Source: a virus
IMG/VR virus record: IMGVR_UViG_3300044641_010298
Span: 1 to 64,000 of that record
Length of the DNA stretch: 64,000 nucleotides
Direction: 5' to 3' (one strand)
The translations under genes and the position numbers were made by a program. Shown here in pieces: positions 52,094 to 60,455 of the stretch; the stretch's first letter is position 1, and each line of letters begins with the position of its first letter. The notes under the pieces are model-generated. The model ran no database searches, was not told the DNA's origin, and worked only from the letters and a program-made list of their open reading frames with translations.

Positions 52094-52906
52094 TTATCTA
52101 GCACTCGTAAATGCTGGAAATTCAGCAGATCCTGGACAATGATCGGTTCCTTTGAACTCGCAATATGTGCATGACATTCTATTCTTTAGATACTTCCCAG
52201 AAGAAACTCCATTAATCATTGACTTTACTAGCTTATTTGAATCATCAAGCATCTTAGGCCCAACAGATATTTCAACTAGTTCGCAAGACTTTCCCTTCTT
52301 TGATCCACGCTTTAGGAGAACAAATCCGCACTTTATCTCTTTGGGATCAACTTCAAACTTTTGGCTTGTATAGAACTTGTAGAGGGCAAGCTGTGCCTGA
52401 ACAAGAAAATCTCTTTTCTTGTCTGACGACCATCCTCGAGCGCTGGTAGTCTTCCAGTCTATAATCCAGAGCTTATCCTGCCCCCTTTTGTTCTTTGCCT
52501 TTATCATTCCATCGACAAATCCCTTAAATTTAACATTAGAATCTTGAACAGATTCATATAGTGCATGCTCTGATGCAATAAATTCCCAATCTGGGAATGT
52601 CTCTGACATAAAATCAGGAATATCTTCGATGATCTGCTTGGCTTCCTTTACCCAGGTATCAGGATTATTGAAACTTTTTTCTTTCCATCCATTCCGTATG
52701 CTTGATTCCAGCCGATCTAGATTAAACTCTCGGGATTTGAGATAGTCTTCACACTCAGCGTGGACGTGTGTTCCAAAATCGATATTAGGGCTTGGAACAA
52801 ACTTATCAATCTTGTCAATATAGACTAGCTTGTGACGCCAGGAGCATTCCTTCCAAGCCTTTACCTCAGAATAAGAAACATGCGGTTTTCCAGTTGGAAA
52901 AATCAT
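52094..52906 (-). CDS. Cas4/RecB-like PD-(D/E)XK exonuclease with Fe-S cysteines
   Basis: This 270-residue nuclease has all core residues of the RecB/Cas4 branch: H47 (GTHVHAECEDY), D132 (GFVDGMI), D150-W-K152 (WIIDWKT) and the QxxxY-type helix VQAQLALYK. Four cysteines match the iron-sulphur arrangement of that branch: C21 near the N-terminus, and C246, C249 and C257 near the C-terminus (SCTYCEFKGTDHC). It could process DNA ends for phage recombination and replication. It is a lone DNA enzyme between glycan genes. No Cas1 or repeat array is present, so a CRISPR role is not supported. Confidence 0.86.
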   Translation of the reverse strand: MIFPTGKPHVSYSEVKAWKECSWRHKLVYIDKIDKFVPSPNIDFGTHVHAECEDYLKSREFNLDRLESSIRNGWKEKSFNNPDTWVKEAKQIIEDIPDFMSETFPDWEFIASEHALYESVQDSNVKFKGFVDGMIKAKNKRGQDKLWIIDWKTTSARGWSSDKKRDFLVQAQLALYKFYTSQKFEVDPKEIKCGFVLLKRGSKKGKSCELVEISVGPKMLDDSNKLVKSMINGVSSGKYLKNRMSCTYCEFKGTDHCPGSAEFPAFTSAR

Positions 52907-52945
52907 TTAGTCCTCATGTTATCTTACTTCGCTTAGGAGTCGTAT

Positions 52946-53887
52946 TCAACTCTTTTTGCTGACTGCTCGACCAATCTGGTGTTCCCAGTCTCTATCTTTT
53001 TCTCCGCGGACCTCTAGATTCTTTTCCCACGCAGATACCAAAACCTTTGGATCAATTCCGTTCTTTCTAGCAACTGATATTAGTGCGTTGATGTCCTTTG
53101 GGAAACAATGTCCGCCAAATCCTCTTACATGGTTTCCCTCGTGAGTTGGAACCGGGCCAGGAACAGACCAGTGGGTACTTCCTAGTCTAGTATCGAATTT
53201 TGCGTACTCTACAACCTTGTCATAGTCAACATTGAGACCGCTAGCATCAAGAGATTCACAAATCTGTGAAATCTCGTTAGCAAAAGAGACTTTCACTGCA
53301 AGAAAGCAGTTCGTAACGTACTTAACCATTTCAGCTGTGGTCGAGTCTGTCTTAACAATTGGTACACTGGGAAATGCTCTCTGGAAAACATTCTTTACAG
53401 TGTTTATCTGCGGTCGTGGTCCTCCCAGAATAATTCTATTTTGGCTTCTCATATCATTCAGAGCATTTGCTTCTGTTAAAAATTCGGGATTAAAAACTAC
53501 GTAGAGTCCATTTGAATTATATTTTTCATTCCACGACTCTGTTGATCCCGGAGGAACTGTAGATTTAATAACTGCAATTCTCTCACCCGGGATAGCAGCA
53601 AGCTCTTCCAGAACGCTCTCAACAATCGAAAGATCAGCTGATCCATCTTCTTGCATCGGAGTTGGAACACAGACAAAATATACCCCTGAAAATTGTGTCC
53701 CTTTTTCTGGTCCCACTCTTTCTGCGTAGTCTATCATTCCCTTTAGAGACCAAAGATCAGACATCTCAAATACACCAGGGACTACTTTTCCAGCTTTATC
53801 AAAAGCATAGACAGTAAATCCTCGTTCAGAAAATACAGTCGCAAGTGAACCGCCAACAAATCCTTGTCCAATAACAGCTATGCTCAT
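52946..53887 (-). CDS. Short UDP-glucose/GDP-mannose dehydrogenase family enzyme
   Basis: This 313-residue protein has an N-terminal NAD-binding loop GQGFVGG (7-13), E135 in [13 protein letters not shown]199 in [12 protein letters not shown] and the catalytic cysteine C261 in [14 protein letters not shown]. These are the residues that oxidise a nucleotide sugar to its uronate. The usual C-terminal sugar-nucleotide-binding domain is largely absent: the family is typically about 430 residues, so this copy stops soon after the active-site cysteine. It may depend on a partner or have changed function. It overlaps gmd by four bases and lies in the sugar-nucleotide block. Confidence 0.85.
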   Translation of the reverse strand: MSIAVIGQGFVGGSLATVFSERGFTVYAFDKAGKVVPGVFEMSDLWSLKGMIDYAERVGPEKGTQFSGVYFVCVPTPMQEDGSADLSIVESVLEELAAIPGERIAVIKSTVPPGSTESWNEKYNSNGLYVVFNPEFLTEANALNDMRSQNRIILGGPRPQINTVKNVFQRAFPSVPIVKTDSTTAEMVKYVTNCFLAVKVSFANEISQICESLDASGLNVDYDKVVEYAKFDTRLGSTHWSVPGPVPTHEGNHVRGFGGHCFPKDINALISVARKNGIDPKVLVSAWEKNLEVRGEKDRDWEHQIGRAVSKKS

Positions 53888-54858
53888 TTTATTTTCTCTC
53901 TCTCTGCAGCAAGATCAGATTCATACATTAGCTTTGCGAGACTCTTGAACGTAGTCTTTGGTGTCCATCCGAGCTTTTCCTTGGCCTTGGTGCAATCTCC
54001 CTCCAGCCAGGGCACCTCGTGTGGTCTCCTGAGCCGATCATCTATGATGAGATGCTTGTCAACATCAAGGCCGGCAATCTGGAAGACCTCATCAAGGAAC
54101 TCTCTAACTGTATGAGTCTCTCCGGTGGAAATCACGTAGTCATCGGGCCTGTCTTGCTGCAGCATGAGCCACATTGCCTCAACATAGTCCTTTGCGTATC
54201 CCCAGTCTCGGAGCGCATCGAGATTTCCAAGAGAGATATTGTCCTGGAGACCGAGCTTGATCCTTGCCGCTGCAAGGGTGATCTTGCGGGTCACAAATGT
54301 CTCGCCACGACGAGGGCTCTCATGGTTGAAGAGAATACCGGAAGAAGCGTGGATGCCGTATCCCTCGCGGTAGTTACGTGTTAGACCATGAGCAAAGACC
54401 TTCGCGCATGCGTATGGCGAGGCCGGCATCAGACGTGTCAGTTCATTCTGGGGGTGTTCCGGGTTGTCACCGTACATCTCAGAAGAAGACGCTTGATAGA
54501 ATCGACAATTTGGTTGCATTGTGCGAATGCACTCTAGAAGTCGAAGCGGTCCCATGGCAACTGCGTCCACTGTCTCTTCCGGAACGTCAAATGACACCCT
54601 GACGTGTGACTGTGCAGCGAGATTGTAGACCTCATCGAACTTCTGGTTCGAGAAGAGCCGGTAGAATGCTCCGACATCGTTCATTGAGCCGTAAACGAGC
54701 TGGAAGTTTGGATTTGCGAGGAGATGGTCAATTCTGTCAGTCGCCAATAGTGAGGTTCTCCTCTTCACTCCGACGACCTTGTATCCCTTCTCCAGAAGGA
54801 GCTCTGCCAGGTATGAACCGTCCTGTCCTGTGACTCCAGTGACCAGTGCTGTCTTCAT
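53884..54858 (-). CDS. gmd: GDP-mannose 4,6-dehydratase
   Basis: From the ATG at 54858 the protein has 324 residues; an in-frame TTG at 54864 was not chosen. It is an extended short-chain dehydrogenase with [15 protein letters not shown] (7-21), the catalytic SSEMYG at 125-130 and YACAK (Y149, K153). It makes GDP-4-keto-6-deoxymannose, the substrate of the enzyme encoded just upstream. Local GC content is well above that of the AT-rich genes near 60 kb (57% in 54301-54360 against 28% in 60301-60360, counted by eye), consistent with separate acquisition or strong codon selection. Confidence 0.94.
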   Translation of the reverse strand: MKTALVTGVTGQDGSYLAELLLEKGYKVVGVKRRTSLLATDRIDHLLANPNFQLVYGSMNDVGAFYRLFSNQKFDEVYNLAAQSHVRVSFDVPEETVDAVAMGPLRLLECIRTMQPNCRFYQASSSEMYGDNPEHPQNELTRLMPASPYACAKVFAHGLTRNYREGYGIHASSGILFNHESPRRGETFVTRKITLAAARIKLGLQDNISLGNLDALRDWGYAKDYVEAMWLMLQQDRPDDYVISTGETHTVREFLDEVFQIAGLDVDKHLIIDDRLRRPHEVPWLEGDCTKAKEKLGWTPKTTFKSLAKLMYESDLAAEREKIK

Positions 54859-54860
54859 GT

Positions 54861-55787
54861 TCAAACTATAACACCACGAACGTTCGGGTATCTTACTTGA
54901 AAGTACTTAATAGTCTCTCTTAGACCCTCGCGAAGAGGTGTATATTCACCCTTCCAGCCAAGAGACCTAAGCCTCTCGTTGGACGAAGGCTTTTCGTACT
55001 GTCCGTCAGGCTTACTCTTATCAAAGTTACAACCTCCCTCGTATCCAATCTCCTCAGCAATCATACGAGCAAGACTTTCAATCGAGACCTGCTCTGGATT
55101 TCCAATGTTGACAGGCTCTGCTTTGTCATAGTTCTCTGCAAGCCAGAGAATAATTCTTGCTGCATCACGTGCAAAAGTGAACTCACGTAACGGCTTGCCA
55201 CTTCCCCAGACATCTACATGGTCGTGTCCGTAGACCTTTGCCTCGTGAAATTTTCTGATGAGAGACGGTATGACATGACCGCTGTTTAGATCGTAGTTGT
55301 CGTTAAGACCGTAGAGATTGTTAGGAATGACTGAGATAAAGTTACATCCGAACTGTTGACGGTATGCCCTGCTCTGTACCTCTAGCATCCTCTTTGCGTA
55401 TGCGTAACCAAAGTTTGAAGGGTGTGGTGGACCGAGATGAAGCTGGTCCTCTGTGAGCGGGTATTTCACGTATGCAGCATCTGGATAGATGCAAGTTGAG
55501 AGGATAGAGACAAGCTTTAGTCCGTCATGCTTGCAGGCTTCAAGAATGTTCATGCTCATACGAACGTTATCATCAAAGAAATCTGCGACATAGTCAGTGT
55601 TTGCTTTCACACCTCCTACTCTTGCAGCGCAATGAATAACTGTGTCAAACTTACCATTTGGACAAAGTCTGAGTTTAAAATTGCCCGTGAGATCACAATT
55701 TTTCGAATTAAAACCAATTGATCCTGGTGAAAGAGATAGAACCTCACTTCCAAGTAGACCAGTTGAACCTGTAATCAGTCTCATCAT
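54861..55787 (-). CDS. fcl: GDP-L-fucose synthase (GDP-4-keto-6-deoxymannose epimerase/reductase)
   Basis: This 308-residue short-chain dehydrogenase has GSTGLLGSE (7-15), the catalytic Ser/Cys pair in SILSTCIYP (S97, C99) and Y128-xxx-K132 in YAYAK. It epimerises and reduces the Gmd product to GDP-L-fucose. Two adjacent ATG codons start it, overlapping the previous gene's stop. It precedes gmd by two bases, so the complete two-step route is encoded together. GDP-mannose must come from the host. Confidence 0.9.
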   Translation of the reverse strand: MMRLITGSTGLLGSEVLSLSPGSIGFNSKNCDLTGNFKLRLCPNGKFDTVIHCAARVGGVKANTDYVADFFDDNVRMSMNILEACKHDGLKLVSILSTCIYPDAAYVKYPLTEDQLHLGPPHPSNFGYAYAKRMLEVQSRAYRQQFGCNFISVIPNNLYGLNDNYDLNSGHVIPSLIRKFHEAKVYGHDHVDVWGSGKPLREFTFARDAARIILWLAENYDKAEPVNIGNPEQVSIESLARMIAEEIGYEGGCNFDKSKPDGQYEKPSSNERLRSLGWKGEYTPLREGLRETIKYFQVRYPNVRGVIV

Positions 55788-56422
55788 GATTCTCTATTGA
55801 CTTCCCAGACAGTCAAAGATTCTCTCCACCAGTAGGAAAAGTTGGAATATTTTACAGAGGCCTGGCCTAATGCATTGCTAGCAGGAACATTTAGAGTAAA
55901 TCCTTTCCCTACCATAAGATCAACAAAAGAATCAAAAGGCAAGGGATTTAAATGCTGGTGGTGTGGATCGCTTTCTGGATTTTCAGATCCACCATATCGA
56001 CTCCACGTCATTATTAGATACTTACCCGTTAGAGATCTTAGATTTTTTAGTAGAGTCTCTGTGTATTCGGGTTCGATATGTTCGCCAACTTCAGTGCATA
56101 TCACAATATCGAACTTCTTTTCTTCTAAGCCTTCCGGCAAAGGATCTCTTATATCAATAAAGTGAATATTATCAACAATTGATTTGCTAGCGTACTTTTT
56201 ATGATACTCAAAATATTCTATTCCTTCAACACTAACATTTTTGAATCCTGATTTAATGAAATCAATAAGATGACCATCTGCACAACCTACATCAATAGCA
56301 CTTGAGACACTACTAAAATTAAATACTTCTTTTAAGACTTGAAAAAATGATTCATATGGTGCAGGAGAGCGACCTGTCTCCTCGCCCTCTGGATATCTTT
56401 TCTCAATGTTAATTTTTTCCAT
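55784..56422 (-). CDS. SAM-dependent class I methyltransferase
   Basis: This protein has 212 residues from the ATG at 56422, which overlaps the upstream stop as TAATG and follows AAAGGTGG. A GTG three codons upstream is possible. The SAM-binding loop is visible as AIDVGCADGHLIDFI, and a later FDIVICTEVGEHIEPEY is a typical Rossmann methyltransferase motif IV. It may methylate a sugar or a sugar-modified product. Acceptor unknown. Confidence 0.85.
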   Translation of the reverse strand: MEKINIEKRYPEGEETGRSPAPYESFFQVLKEVFNFSSVSSAIDVGCADGHLIDFIKSGFKNVSVEGIEYFEYHKKYASKSIVDNIHFIDIRDPLPEGLEEKKFDIVICTEVGEHIEPEYTETLLKNLRSLTGKYLIMTWSRYGGSENPESDPHHQHLNPLPFDSFVDLMVGKGFTLNVPASNALGQASVKYSNFSYWWRESLTVWEVNRES

Positions 56423-57297
56423 TAAATCCACCTTTCTTTGGACACGACTGGGACATACTGCAAAAAATCAATCTGGCTATAGTCAAAAGACTTTAGTCTA
56501 AAATTGGTCCATGATCCCATATACGGTCTTTCAAAATCAACTATTCCAGCAAGAGCATCAATACCAGATCCTACATCATAGAATATAGCATTTTTGTATT
56601 TTTTAAGTCTGTGAAGAAGTCCAGATTTAACATGCCCAATTCCGACTAAAAATATGCGAGTCTCTTCTGATGAGTTCTCAAGCTGAGTTGCAACGCTTCG
56701 TTCAAGAGATTCAAGATCATCACACGCAAATTTCTGCGGGATCTTAATATAGTCATTAAAAGTCTCAAGACCAAGAAACTCTTGATATTCTACATTTTCC
56801 ATTAAACCCTGGATTAAGTCAATCTTTTTATCAGCTCCAATTATACCAATCTTTCCAGAAAAATTCTTTGTTAGCCATCTGCTAGAAACAAGACCGTATC
56901 CAAATTCAGCAGGAATATTGATTGGACGGTCAGGGTACAGATCTCTAAAAAGGTGAGTGTTATAAAGCTCAACAGCAATCAGATCGTTTTGCACAACACC
57001 ATTAATAAAATCATCGTGATTAAGCATCTGACTGTAATCTTTTCCAATAGATCTCTTTCCAGGAGTTGCACTTCCATATGGAATCTTTTTAAGAAAGTAA
57101 TAGTCGCCATCTCCAAACTTATAAATTGTGCAGCTATTTCCCGCAGAAGTCGCTTCAATTAACCACTTCTTGAATCCTTCTAATCCCTCCTGGAAGTTTG
57201 GACAAGCATCCGGATTTTGAAAAACTGGGTGTTGATCTAGATTTAGCGATCCTTCTATTTCATATTGTGGCAAAAAACCCGGATGCTTATCAAGCAA
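56422..57297 (-). CDS. GT-D-like glycosyltransferase candidate (DUF1792-type)
   Basis: This 291-residue protein starts with TTG, supported by AGGAG at 57303-57309 with good spacing; no ATG fits. Near residue 61 the motif YKFGDGDYYFL resembles the FGDGE loop of the GT-D (DUF1792/GT with DXE) enzymes, with Asp in place of the last Glu. Later blocks (KIGIIGADKKIDLIQ, IFLVGIGHVKSGLLHRL, IFYDVGSGIDALAG) fit the Rossmann-like core of that family. Its neighbours are sugar enzymes. This is a reasoned family guess. Confidence 0.62.
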   Translation of the reverse strand: MLDKHPGFLPQYEIEGSLNLDQHPVFQNPDACPNFQEGLEGFKKWLIEATSAGNSCTIYKFGDGDYYFLKKIPYGSATPGKRSIGKDYSQMLNHDDFINGVVQNDLIAVELYNTHLFRDLYPDRPINIPAEFGYGLVSSRWLTKNFSGKIGIIGADKKIDLIQGLMENVEYQEFLGLETFNDYIKIPQKFACDDLESLERSVATQLENSSEETRIFLVGIGHVKSGLLHRLKKYKNAIFYDVGSGIDALAGIVDFERPYMGSWTNFRLKSFDYSQIDFLQYVPVVSKERWI

Positions 57298-57338
57298 GAT
57301 TATCTCCTAGTTAGAAAACAATAATTTGTCTTTTCTAG

Positions 57339-57345
57339 ATTTATA
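57339..57345 (-). promoter_or_regulatory. TATAAAT element, candidate late promoter
   Basis: In the 48-base gap before the TTG-started gene at 56422-57297, the minus strand reads CTAGTATAAATCTAG. TATAAAT equals the first seven bases of the T4 late promoter box (TATAAATA), which a gp55-type sigma factor recognises. It lies about 41 bases ahead of the start codon, leaving room for a transcription start and the AGGAG site. The match is short and this genome is AT-rich, so it is only a candidate. Confidence 0.35.
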
Positions 57346-58440
57346 CTAGGGCCTGTATTGATTTACGACATCAGAAATATACCTTAGCTGATTCTCTTCT
57401 AGCCACCATCCAACTGGAATGTTGATCATTCTGCTGCAGAAATAGTCGCAGCCTGGCAGACTATCTGAAACATAGTCCGAAAAGACAGAATATCTGTCAT
57501 TTCTCACGTGAACAACATCTGATGCGATTCCCTTTTCAAGGAGATACTTTGAAAAATGAGAAGGAGAATCAACAACAAGCGTATAGATCCAGTATGCAGA
57601 TTCAGCATCCGGAGTCTGTCTTAGCTTTTTAACATAGACATTTTCTATTTCACGATCGTAGAACTTTCCATTTTTTATGTGCTTCTCAACAATTCCGTCA
57701 ATTTTTTCCATCTGAAGTAATCCAATTGAAGCATTGACATTATTCATGTGGAATTTGTATCCAGATCTCGTAATGTCCTGGGACCACTTCTGGCCTGTGA
57801 ACTTTCTATCAAGACCAAACCACTTTATCTTTCTGAGTGTTTCAATTTCTTCTTTTCCAAGATTTGTAGAAATTGCGCCCCCATCGACTGTGGTCAGGTG
57901 CTTGATTGCTTGAAAAGAGAAGCAAACATAATCAGAGTGACTTCCGATCTTTTGACCCTTGTATGAGGCACCTAGTGCATGTGCTGCATCTTCAATAACC
58001 CTGATTCCGTGATTCTTGGCAATTCTATTAATTTCATCAATTTCAAATGGTAATCCGCTCCAGTGAACACCTACGATTGCCTTTGTTTTCTTGGTGATCT
58101 TCTTTTCAACAGAAGCTGGATCAATATTTCCTGTTGTGGGATCAATATCTGCCCAGACAATTTTCGCCCTAGCATTGTGAATTGGTTCATTTGTTGCCAT
58201 GCATGTCATAGGTGTCGTAATAACTTCGTCTCCCGGACCGACTCCCGACATATCATAGGCAAGTGTGAGTGCGCTGGTGCAGCTATTGACAATGGCAACA
58301 TCTCTATTCTGGATGTATTCACCAAAACTTCTCTCAAATTGATCTGACTTTTCACCCTCGGTAATAAATCCTGAGTCGAAGACTTCTTGGATTGCTTGAC
58401 CAATGCCTACCGGTGTGTGTATCTTGAAGAGGGGAATCAC
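57346..58440 (-). CDS. DegT/DnrJ/EryC1 aminotransferase (nucleotide-sugar aminotransferase)
   Basis: This is a 364-residue PLP enzyme. The schiff-base lysine is K180 in FSFQAIKHLTTVDGGA, D151-A-A-H154 precedes it (IEDAAHALGASY), and the family N-terminal block PGDEVITTPMTCMATNEP is present. It would add an amino group to a keto-sugar nucleotide. It starts with GTG overlapping the rmlB stop (GTGA). Together with the rmlB-type and cupin genes upstream it fits a dTDP-amino-sugar route. Confidence 0.93.
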   Translation of the reverse strand: MIPLFKIHTPVGIGQAIQEVFDSGFITEGEKSDQFERSFGEYIQNRDVAIVNSCTSALTLAYDMSGVGPGDEVITTPMTCMATNEPIHNARAKIVWADIDPTTGNIDPASVEKKITKKTKAIVGVHWSGLPFEIDEINRIAKNHGIRVIEDAAHALGASYKGQKIGSHSDYVCFSFQAIKHLTTVDGGAISTNLGKEEIETLRKIKWFGLDRKFTGQKWSQDITRSGYKFHMNNVNASIGLLQMEKIDGIVEKHIKNGKFYDREIENVYVKKLRQTPDAESAYWIYTLVVDSPSHFSKYLLEKGIASDVVHVRNDRYSVFSDYVSDSLPGCDYFCSRMINIPVGWWLEENQLRYISDVVNQYRP

Positions 58441-59390
58441 TTGGTTTTTCTCCTGTATTCGCTGATTATATTCTCAATTTCTTTGTCAAGGAATCTTGTT
58501 TGCTTCCATCCTAGATTCAAAACCTTGCTATTGTCGAGAGCGTATCTGACATCAGCACCCGATCTATCCATTACGTTTTTTGTAACATCTTTGTAGTCAA
58601 CTTTCATATTTTTACAAATTATCCTTACGACTTCTTCTACAGAATATTCTTCGTCAGAAGAAATGTGATAAGACTCATTTCTATTTCCTTCTTCGATTAT
58701 TCTAAAAATTGCGTCAACATTATCATCAACGTGAATCCAGTTTCTAATATGGGTGCCGCTTCCGTGAATTGGTATCTTGTTTCCATCAAGGATGCTCGTT
58801 ATAGATCTAGGAATTAATTTTTCTGAGTTTTGTCTTGGGCCGTAGTTGTTAGTAGTTCTTGTGATAATGTATGGAATTTTATAGGTTCTTCCCCACGCAG
58901 AAACAAGCTGTTCAGCGGCTGACTTTGTTGCAGAGTAGGGATTACTTGGTGTGTGCTTGTCAGACTCCCCAAAGAAACCATCTTCAATGTCTCCAAATAC
59001 CTCGTCTGTGCTGATTTGTACGAAAAGCGGGCACTCATATTCCCAGGCGGACATTACGCTTTTTATGTTCTTGTTCTTTATAATTTCAAGCAAATTATAG
59101 ACACCTAGCACGTTGGTTCTAACAAAATTGAAGCTGTCTTCTATTGAGTTATCAACATGTGATTCAGCAGCAAAATTTATTATTGCGTGACAGTGGGGAA
59201 GATCTTTGATTTGTGAAATATCCTCTTTTATGTGAACATAATTTCCCTTAAAATTCAGATCCTTATTAGCTGCATAAGTCTCGCAATCAATGTTGATGAT
59301 TGAATATCCCTTTTCAAGGGCTTTCTCGACAAAATGAGAGCCTATGAATCCTAAGCCTCCAGTAACTACAAAAGTCTTACTTCTGGACAT
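58437..59390 (-). CDS. rmlB: dTDP-glucose 4,6-dehydratase
   Basis: From the ATG at 59390 it has 317 residues. A longer frame to 59453 lies inside the cupin gene and lacks a domain, so I reject it. Motifs: TGGLGFIGSHF, FAAESHVDNSI, the catalytic ISTDEVFGD and YSATK, and NNYGPRQ with EKLIPR. The enzyme makes dTDP-4-keto-6-deoxyglucose from dTDP-glucose. It overlaps the cupin gene by 14 bases and the aminotransferase gene by four. Confidence 0.92.
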   Translation of the reverse strand: MSRSKTFVVTGGLGFIGSHFVEKALEKGYSIINIDCETYAANKDLNFKGNYVHIKEDISQIKDLPHCHAIINFAAESHVDNSIEDSFNFVRTNVLGVYNLLEIIKNKNIKSVMSAWEYECPLFVQISTDEVFGDIEDGFFGESDKHTPSNPYSATKSAAEQLVSAWGRTYKIPYIITRTTNNYGPRQNSEKLIPRSITSILDGNKIPIHGSGTHIRNWIHVDDNVDAIFRIIEEGNRNESYHISSDEEYSVEEVVRIICKNMKVDYKDVTKNVMDRSGADVRYALDNSKVLNLGWKQTRFLDKEIENIISEYRRKTK

Positions 59391-59808
59391 TTTCAAAAAA
59401 GATCTCCCAATTTTCAAATTTCTCTGTGTCCTGATTTTCAGGATGCCATGCAATATTAGGCAGGTTTATTACAGTTGATATCTCTGATTCACTATTATTC
59501 ACAATTCTTATAGGCATTCCTGGCGGAATAAAGACTACTCGAATTTGATTTTCATCAACTCTTAGATTGACCTTTTTTACTTGACCATCCTCAAAATACT
59601 CAACAAAACTTTCTCCACCAATTGCAGTCAGATACCCAGATCTTTTCCTGTGAAGAATTGGCCCCTTTTTCATAAGGGGACCAATCGTTGTTGCGTAGAC
59701 CATTGCAGGTTGATATCCTGGAACAAGAGAATCCCAATCCCTGTATATTGGAATCATGAGACCCTCAGCCGTCTTGTTGATGAATATTTCCCTATAAGAG
59801 AGAGTCAT
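59377..59808 (-). CDS. RmlC-like cupin, sugar epimerase or ketoisomerase
   Basis: This 143-residue cupin fold contains KKGPILHRKRSGYLTAIGG and RVVFIPPGMPIRIVNN, the two cupin strands, and ends in NLPNIAWHPENQD. This pattern matches dTDP-4-keto-sugar 3,5-epimerase-type and FdtA-type 3,4-ketoisomerase cupins. Being next to rmlB and an aminotransferase favours a route from dTDP-4-keto-6-deoxyglucose to an amino sugar (FdtA/FdtB logic). The exact reaction is undecided because catalytic histidines of the epimerase are not obvious. Confidence 0.8.
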   Translation of the reverse strand: MTLSYREIFINKTAEGLMIPIYRDWDSLVPGYQPAMVYATTIGPLMKKGPILHRKRSGYLTAIGGESFVEYFEDGQVKKVNLRVDENQIRVVFIPPGMPIRIVNNSESEISTVINLPNIAWHPENQDTEKFENWEIFFENVQK

Positions 59809-60434
59809 TTATTTTCCTTTTTAATCTTATCAATAAAATCCGAGCTTATACAATCAGAAAAAATTGAAATTCCAGGAAATTTTTCATTTATTACAGTGTA
59901 ATTAAGCTTATCCCTAGTTGAGCAAATTGAAGCTCTTTTGTATTTTGTCATCCACTCAACATTGTCTCTCTCAGGAGTTCCGCCTTCAAAAATTACTGGG
60001 ATCCCACTTTTTATTTTTTCCTTGAATATTTCATGAATTTGATAAATCTTTTCTCCATCATTTGAAACATCAATGTGACAAAAATCAAAATTTAGATTGG
60101 ACCAATCTCCCTCAAATATGTTTCCCTTCTCAAGAGTCACAAAATCTGAAACGCCAAGATCATCTATCCTTTGCTGAACATCTGATCTTTTGCTGCTCTT
60201 ATAAGAGTAATCTTCCCACAAGTCAAAGCATGTAAGTGATCCATTTCCGAGTGTCTTCAAAGCAAGGCCCATGCAAATTGCAGAATATCCAAAAAGAGTC
60301 CCAAACTCAACAATTTTTAAGGGAGAAATTTCTAAAACTGTCTCATACAAAAAAATACCAAGACCATTCTTGGAATAAGAAGACTCAATTTCTAGCCTAT
60401 TTATAATTTCTCTTGCCTCATTCTCTCTTATCAT
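59805..60434 (-). CDS. Class I SAM methyltransferase (O-methyltransferase/TylF-like)
   Basis: This 209-residue protein has a Rossmann loop VEFGTLFGYSAICMGLALK and a motif DFCHIDVSNDGEKIYQ in place of the usual acidic motif. The surroundings, LTCFDLWEDYSYKSS, look like TylF/macrocin or related O-methyltransferases. It overlaps the cupin gene by four bases. It probably methylates a sugar hydroxyl, but this is inferred from context. Confidence 0.75.
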   Translation of the reverse strand: MIRENEAREIINRLEIESSYSKNGLGIFLYETVLEISPLKIVEFGTLFGYSAICMGLALKTLGNGSLTCFDLWEDYSYKSSKRSDVQQRIDDLGVSDFVTLEKGNIFEGDWSNLNFDFCHIDVSNDGEKIYQIHEIFKEKIKSGIPVIFEGGTPERDNVEWMTKYKRASICSTRDKLNYTVINEKFPGISIFSDCISSDFIDKIKKENK

Positions 60435-60455
60435 TAATTCCTCACGTTCTGGAAT

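Noticed and set aside
52094-52906. CRISPR-associated Cas4
   Set aside because: No repeat array, Cas1 or Cas2 is in the window; similar nucleases are common in phages.
59390-59453. Upstream extension of rmlB
   Set aside because: It would overlap the cupin gene by 77 bases and adds no domain; the ATG at 59390 begins the NAD-binding fold.
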